Shown piece by piece: positions 7,081 to 10,871 of a stretch of DNA of 10,871 nucleotides. Position 1 is the first letter of the stretch. The number at the start of each line of letters is the position of its first letter. Below the pieces are notes generated by a model. The model made no database searches. It saw only the letters and a program-made list of their open reading frames with translations, and was not told where the DNA came from. The stretch comes from Paracoccaceae bacterium. Lineage in GTDB: Bacteria; Pseudomonadota; Alphaproteobacteria; Rhodobacterales; Rhodobacteraceae. The translations under genes and the position numbers were made by a program. Location: contig RGAJ01000035.1 in assembly GCA_009920225.1 (NCBI GenBank), positions 1-10,871 on the forward strand, read 5' to 3'.

Positions 7081-7676
7081 TGCATAAAAAAGTCGCCATT
7101 TTCATTTCGGGTGGTGGATCAAATATGGTCAAACTTGTCGATAGCATGACAGGTGATCATCCCGCGCGCCCTGTTGTGGTTTTGGCGAATTCGGCCGATG
7201 CAGGCGGTTTGAAACACGCGGCAGACCGCGGTGTTGCCACAGAAGTTGTCGATCATCGCCCCTTTAATGGGGATCGCGCAGCATTTGAGGCCGCGCTTCA
7301 GGCCACGATTGCGCCTTATGAGGCGGATATTTTGTGCCTTGCAGGGTTCATGCGCGTGTTGACCGCAGATTTTGTCACACCTTGGGCGGGGCGGATGTTG
7401 AATATTCATCCGTCGCTTTTGCCCAAATACAAAGGGTTACATACCCATCAACGTGCGCTTGATGCTGGCGATACACATGCCGGATGCACCGTACATGAAG
7501 TGACCGCCGCATTAGATGATGGCCCGATTTTGGGCCAAGTGCGGGTTCCGATTTTGCCCAGTGATACCGCCGACGATTTAGCCGCGCGTGTTTTGGTTCA
7601 AGAACATATTTTATACCCTGCGGTCCTACGCCATTTCGCAGCCGGACAGCGCACCCCACTTGAATTTTCGGAATGA
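7080..7676 (+). CDS. purN: Phosphoribosylglycinamide formyltransferase (GAR transformylase)
   Basis: This enzyme transfers a formyl group from 10-formyltetrahydrofolate to GAR in purine synthesis. It has 198 residues, normal for PurN. The phosphate-binding loop ISGGGSNM is at the N-terminus. The catalytic triad known for E. coli PurN (N106, H108, D144) corresponds to N108 and H110 in LNIHPSLLPKY and D146 in ALDDGPIL. The folate-site segment CLAGFMRVL is also present. It is coupled to purM by a one-base start-stop overlap, so the two purine enzymes are made together even though they act at non-adjacent steps. This purM-purN pairing is common in proteobacteria. A 67-base gap without a visible terminator separates it from rnd, so rnd may be co-transcribed. 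Confidence 0.97.
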   Translation: MHKKVAIFISGGGSNMVKLVDSMTGDHPARPVVVLANSADAGGLKHAADRGVATEVVDHRPFNGDRAAFEAALQATIAPYEADILCLAGFMRVLTADFVTPWAGRMLNIHPSLLPKYKGLHTHQRALDAGDTHAGCTVHEVTAALDDGPILGQVRVPILPSDTADDLAARVLVQEHILYPAVLRHFAAGQRTPLEFSE

Positions 7677-7743
7677 ACGCTTTCCTTGCGCAGGCTTTCG
7701 CGGTATTCAAGATGTACGGGGTGTCCAAAGTAAAGAACGATGA

Positions 7744-8907
7744 ATGAAAACAATAACAACCACCCACGACTTGGCCGAATTTTGTAATCGTGCAGCCCAA
7801 GCGCCGTATGTCACAGTCGATACAGAATTTTTGCGTGAACGTACCTATTATTCCAAGCTGTGTTTGGTGCAGCTTGCCATTCCTGGAAAATCAGACGCAG
7901 ATGCGGTTTTGGTGGATCCGTTGGCCGATGGAATTTCGCTCGATCCTTTGTATGACCTGTTCAGAAATGAAAAAGTGGTCAAGGTCTTCCACGCCGCGCG
8001 GCAGGATTTGGAAATTTTTTATGTCGATGCCAAGGTTATACCTACGCCCTTGTTTGATACCCAAGTTGCTGCAATGGTTTGCGGGTTCGGTGATCAGGTT
8101 GGGTATGAAACGCTTGTCCGCAAGATTGCAAAGCAATCGCTTGATAAATCCTCGCGGTTTACCGATTGGTCGCGTCGTCCGCTCAGTGACGCACAAAAAA
8201 CATATGCCTTGGCCGATGTGACGCATTTGCGCCAGATTTATGAGTATTTGGCAGCCAAGCTGGAAAAAACCGGCCGTTCGCATTGGGTATCAGAAGAGCT
8301 TGCGACACTCACCACACCAGAAACCTATATCGTACGTCCAGAAGATGCGTGGGAACGTGTGAAAACGCGATCAAGCTCTCCTCGGTTGTTGGCAATTGTG
8401 CGCGCGTTGGCCGAATTTCGCGAATCTTACGCGCAAACGCGCAATATACCGCGCAGCAGGGTGTTCAAAGATGATGCTTTGATCGAACTTGCGTCCACCA
8501 AACCCAAAACATCCGACGACCTCCAAAAATCGCGCTTGTTGCTACGCGAAGCACGCAAGGGCGACATCGCCAATGGCATTCTTGCGGCGGTGGCACATGG
8601 CATGTCACTTGCGCAAGAGGATTTGCCCAAGGTTGCGCCAGATGTTGATCAAAAGGCCGTCAATCAGGCCTTGGCGGATTTGCTGCGTGTTCTGCTCAAG
8701 GCGAAAACCGAAAACAGTGGCGTCGCGGCGAAATTGATCGCAAGCACTTCTGATCTTGATGCGTTGGCATCAGGGGAACGCGACATAGCGCCTTTGCGGG
8801 GATGGCGGTATGAGGTGTTTGGCCAAGATGCTTTGCGGTTGTGCAATGGTGAAATCGGGCTGGTCGCCAAAGGCAAGTCAGTAAAGACCTTTGATATTCC
8901 CGCGTAA
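7744..8907 (+). CDS. rnd: Ribonuclease D
   Basis: This is a 3'-to-5' exoribonuclease that trims tRNA and other stable RNA 3' ends. It has 387 residues, the normal size. The DEDDy active site is intact: D26 and E28 in VDTEFLRE, D88 in FHAARQDLEIF, and Y154 with D158 in YALADVTHLRQIYEYL. An HRDC domain follows from about residue 205 (VRALAEFRESYAQTRNIPR), as in typical RNase D. An overlapping ATG lies four bases upstream at 7740 in a different frame; the ATG at 7744 gives the conserved N-terminus. The ribosome binding site is poor (AAAGAA), which may mean modest expression or reliance on upstream translation. The gene meets the convergent lipoprotein gene after only 20 bases. Confidence 0.96.
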   Translation: MKTITTTHDLAEFCNRAAQAPYVTVDTEFLRERTYYSKLCLVQLAIPGKSDADAVLVDPLADGISLDPLYDLFRNEKVVKVFHAARQDLEIFYVDAKVIPTPLFDTQVAAMVCGFGDQVGYETLVRKIAKQSLDKSSRFTDWSRRPLSDAQKTYALADVTHLRQIYEYLAAKLEKTGRSHWVSEELATLTTPETYIVRPEDAWERVKTRSSSPRLLAIVRALAEFRESYAQTRNIPRSRVFKDDALIELASTKPKTSDDLQKSRLLLREARKGDIANGILAAVAHGMSLAQEDLPKVAPDVDQKAVNQALADLLRVLLKAKTENSGVAAKLIASTSDLDALASGERDIAPLRGWRYEVFGQDALRLCNGEIGLVAKGKSVKTFDIPA

Positions 8908-8927
8908 TCGTAGTTAGGGGCGCAAAG

Positions 8928-9404
8928 TTACGGGCGCAGTCTAATCACGTTGTTTGCACTGTTAACGTCGATCGCCTTGAGCCCAATCAAATCCTGGGCT
9001 GAAAAAAACCGCGCTGCAGTTATGGTGCGGTTTGCCTCGGTTCCAACAGGCGCGCCTGCGGGCACAACCGCTTTGATGACAAGACGAACGATACCGTCGC
9101 CTTGATCCGCCATATCTTCGATCCGAACCTCTGCGGCGCCCATGCGGTCGGTTTGTGCAGTGATGCGCAAAAGCTTTCCGTCCAAGGTTGGCTCCATCGC
9201 GGCGGCGGTTACGAAATAAACCGGCGTTCCCGCATAGGGGGCGACATTGCGTTTAAGAATGCGGTTTTCTTCGGGGATCAGAGATTTTCGCGCGGCAGGT
9301 TCATCGTTTTTGAACCAATTTAATGGATTTACCCTGCTATCGCGGATGGTGCTGCATCCTGACAGCATCAAAGACAAAATAACAATTGATCCAACAGCGC
9401 GCAT
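8928..9404 (-). CDS. Small predicted lipoprotein of unknown function
   Basis: I do not recognise a named family. The product is 158 residues with a lipoprotein signal peptide. A basic N-terminus (MR) is followed by a hydrophobic core and a lipobox LSGC, with the lipidated cysteine at position 17. The residue after it is serine rather than aspartate, so outer-membrane sorting is likely by the usual Lol rule. The mature part holds a polar, proline-containing linker (NPLNWFKNDEPAARKS) followed by a region with alternating hydrophobic and polar residues that looks beta-rich. There are no enzyme motifs. The ATG at 9404 has GGGGGA at good spacing. It is convergent with rnd and divergent from sufE. 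An envelope-stability role is possible but only a guess. Confidence 0.8.
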   Translation of the reverse strand: MRAVGSIVILSLMLSGCSTIRDSRVNPLNWFKNDEPAARKSLIPEENRILKRNVAPYAGTPVYFVTAAAMEPTLDGKLLRITAQTDRMGAAEVRIEDMADQGDGIVRLVIKAVVPAGAPVGTEANRTITAARFFSAQDLIGLKAIDVNSANNVIRLRP

Positions 9405-9524
9405 TTTGGTCCCCCAATGTTTTTTTGATTACTAACCTAATGCCAAACATAATAAAAGCACTAGCTTGCGCTTTACCTTTGGCAAAGCTCCGCCTAGGTA
9501 TAGGGCAAAGACAATGAGGACATC

Positions 9525-9932
9525 ATGGCCACGGACGCATTCGAAGATATCGTAGCAGATTTTGAATTCATGGACGATTGGGAAGACCGGTATCGTTATG
9601 TCATCGAATTGGGCAAGGCGATGGATCCGTTGGACGATGCGTTCAAAGTGGACGCAAACAAGGTTCATGGCTGCGCCAGCCAAGTCTGGATGCAGCATTA
9701 TGTCGAAAACGGTGTCTATCGGTTCGATGGTGACAGTGATGCGATGATCGTTCGCGGTTTGGTTGCGCTATTGCGCAAATTGGTGAATGGCGTGCCTGTC
9801 GGCGACGTCGGTGCAATTGATATTACCGCCGAATTGACACGGCTTGAGTTGGCCAGCAACCTGTCATCCCAACGATCAAACGGTCTGCGATCAATGGTCG
9901 AAAAAATTCGCGACTTTACCGCCGCGCAGTGA
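9525..9932 (+). CDS. sufE: SufE-type cysteine desulfuration protein
   Basis: SufE accepts persulfide sulfur from a cysteine desulfurase (SufS) and passes it to the SufBCD scaffold for Fe-S cluster assembly. It has 135 residues, typical of the family. The active-site cysteine is C50 in the motif VHGCASQVW, equivalent to C51 of E. coli SufE. The family patterns DWEDRYRYVIELG before it and the LVNG and NLSSQRSNGLRSMV segments after it are present. The start ATG has GAGGA about five bases upstream. The other suf genes are not in this window, so this copy stands alone here. Its TGA ends one base before the stop codon of the convergent DUF1638 gene. Confidence 0.95.
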   Translation: MATDAFEDIVADFEFMDDWEDRYRYVIELGKAMDPLDDAFKVDANKVHGCASQVWMQHYVENGVYRFDGDSDAMIVRGLVALLRKLVNGVPVGDVGAIDITAELTRLELASNLSSQRSNGLRSMVEKIRDFTAAQ

Positions 9933-9933
9933 C

Positions 9934-10563
9934 TTAGACGTTCAGAAGTGTTGTTTCCAAATCGCCATATCCTGTGTGGCGATGTTCAAAGGACAATCCC
10001 AATCTATCCGCGTGCTGTTGTGCCAAGGCAACAAGAGCGGGATCATGGATTTGGGATTGATAAACCAATGTCGTGTAATGGCTGAAATACATATCCCGCA
10101 AATCGGGATGACGATCCAAGCCCAGTGGTTTCCACACAAACGCATCGAATTGGCGCACCAAGAAATCCGTCAGGTAAAAAGACGTGATTTCGTCGCGTTT
10201 GGCAAAAGCATCATTGCCTTCGAAAAATGAATAGCAATGCGGCCCCTTGACCATTTCGACGCCCAGTTCATCACAGGCCGCTTGCAATTGGCCGCCTGTA
10301 CCGCAATCGGCATAGACCACGAAAACCTTGTCATAGGTGTCGCCATCGCGCGCAATGATATCACGAATGGCGGGTACAATTTTTTCAGGCGTGTTGTGAT
10401 AAATGGCGGGCAAACATCGCAAATGCAGATGTGCCAGCGCGTTTATTTCAATGATATCAAGGATTTCACGTGCCAATGCCCCGCAGGCCAACAATAAAAC
10501 GCGGGCCTCACCTGAGGTCAGGTCAATTTCGGAATGGGTTAGGTCAGCATCGGTTGGTAACAT
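9934..10563 (-). CDS. DUF1638 domain-containing protein
   Basis: The product is 209 residues and I recognise it as DUF1638, a family without a settled function that is often found next to corrinoid proteins and MttB-type methyltransferases. Cysteine and histidine residues stand in distinctive spots: C27 in LACGAL, C50, H56 in IYHNTPE, C87 in YADCGTGG, and H109-C110 in GPHCYSFFEG. The pattern suggests metal binding or redox chemistry, which is inference. Two starts are possible. ATG at 10563 is chosen because a weak GGA lies seven bases upstream. TTG at 10575 would add four residues but falls within the tail of the upstream terminator. The gene directly upstream on the same strand encodes a corrinoid-binding protein, so a part in B12-dependent methyl transfer is likely. 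Confidence 0.85.
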   Translation of the reverse strand: MLPTDADLTHSEIDLTSGEARVLLLACGALAREILDIIEINALAHLHLRCLPAIYHNTPEKIVPAIRDIIARDGDTYDKVFVVYADCGTGGQLQAACDELGVEMVKGPHCYSFFEGNDAFAKRDEITSFYLTDFLVRQFDAFVWKPLGLDRHPDLRDMYFSHYTTLVYQSQIHDPALVALAQQHADRLGLSFEHRHTGYGDLETTLLNV

Positions 10564-10576
10564 GATGATATCCAAA

Positions 10577-10604
10577 TAAAAAACCCGCGCAAAGGGGCGC
10601 GGGT
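10577..10604 (-). terminator. Intrinsic terminator between the corrinoid gene and the DUF1638 gene
   Basis: The arms ACCCGCGC (10583-10590) and GCGCGGGT (10597-10604) are exact reverse complements with a six-base loop. On the minus strand the second arm is followed at once by TTTTTT. The stem is very G/C rich, so this is the strongest terminator in the window. It sits about two dozen bases after the corrinoid stop codon and 13 bases before the DUF1638 ATG. Confidence 0.85.
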
Positions 10605-10628
10605 CTAATGACGTGCATGTCCCGCAGG

Positions 10629-10871
10629 TTATGCAGACATTTGATTGTGCTTGCGTGCAACGAATTCTTTTGCAGTTTCAACCGCAACGGCGGCATCACG
10701 GCAATATGCGTCTGCGCCAATGGCTTTGCCGAATTCTTCGTTCAAAGGTGCACCACCAACCAACACGATGTAATCATCGCGAACGCCTTGTTCGATCATC
10801 GTGTCGATCACGACTTTCATATATGGCATGGTTGTTGTCAAAAGCGCGGACATACCAAGGATGTCTGGCTT
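10629..10871 (-). CDS. Corrinoid (B12)-binding methyltransferase subunit, C-terminal part only
   Basis: The last 80 residues are visible; the start lies beyond the right edge. They read KPDILGMSALLTTTM, then VLVGGAPLNEEF and IGADAYCRDAAVAVE, ending in a short charged tail. This is the second half of the Rossmann-like cobalamin-binding domain of MtbC/MttC/MtgC-type corrinoid proteins: the serine-rich loop and the GG and GADAY-x-x-DA elements that contact the cobalamin nucleotide tail. The cobalt-ligating DxHxxG motif and the helical cap would be off the edge. Such proteins shuttle a methyl group between a substrate-specific methyltransferase and a second acceptor enzyme. The methylated substrate (methylamine, glycine betaine or similar) cannot be told from this piece. 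A G/C-rich terminator follows. Confidence 0.87.
   Translation of the reverse strand, partial: KPDILGMSALLTTTMPYMKVVIDTMIEQGVRDDYIVLVGGAPLNEEFGKAIGADAYCRDAAVAVETAKEFVARKHNQMSA

Noticed and set aside
1..10871. CRISPR array, insertion sequence, prophage or defence island
   Set aside because: I saw no regularly spaced repeats, transposase or integrase motifs, or phage genes. Nearly all coding space is explained by metabolic and housekeeping families.

Overview
The window looks like chromosomal DNA of an alphaproteobacterium, most likely a marine Rhodobacterales (Roseobacter-group) strain. The evidence is a FrcA/FrcC/FrcB-type sugar transporter, the gene run purM-purN-rnd near a stand-alone sufE, a DUF1638 protein beside a corrinoid protein, and tRNAs with alphaproteobacterial features. 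This assignment rests on recognising protein families by eye, not on a search.

Layout. Positions 1-2902 (minus strand) hold a fructose-type ABC importer in the order frcB (binding protein), frcC (permease), frcA (ATPase, cut by the window edge). A terminator-like hairpin separates frcB from frcC, and an A/T-rich perfect inverted repeat sits at the putative frcB promoter. Positions 2903-3447 hold no convincing gene. At 3448-3522 (minus) is tRNA-Asn(GTT), followed by a terminator. Positions 3599-4504 (minus) encode an MBL-fold hydrolase with a TTG start. It is divergent from a membrane histidine kinase at 4545-5855 (plus) that has no adjacent response regulator. A CAT-anticodon tRNA, probably tRNA-Ile2, lies at 5857-5932 (minus), tail to tail with the kinase.

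Positions 6037-8907 (plus) hold purM and purN, which are translationally coupled, then rnd (ribonuclease D). A small lipoprotein of unknown function follows at 8928-9404 (minus), and sufE at 9525-9932 (plus). The right edge (minus) carries the end of a corrinoid-binding methyltransferase subunit, an intrinsic terminator, and a DUF1638 gene. This is probably the tail of a one-carbon methyl-transfer cluster that continues beyond the window.

How the genes work together. frcBCA encodes sugar uptake. purM and purN catalyse two steps of IMP synthesis. RNase D trims the 3' ends of stable RNAs. SufE passes sulfur from a cysteine desulfurase to Fe-S cluster assembly. The corrinoid/DUF1638 pair points to B12-dependent demethylation of a methylated amine or similar compound. 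Most of the window is ordinary core genome. I see no CRISPR array, insertion sequence, phage gene or defence system. The less routine points are the two terminator-like hairpins inside same-strand gene runs, the palindrome at the frc promoter, the DUF1638/corrinoid pair, and three very tight convergent junctions without visible terminators.
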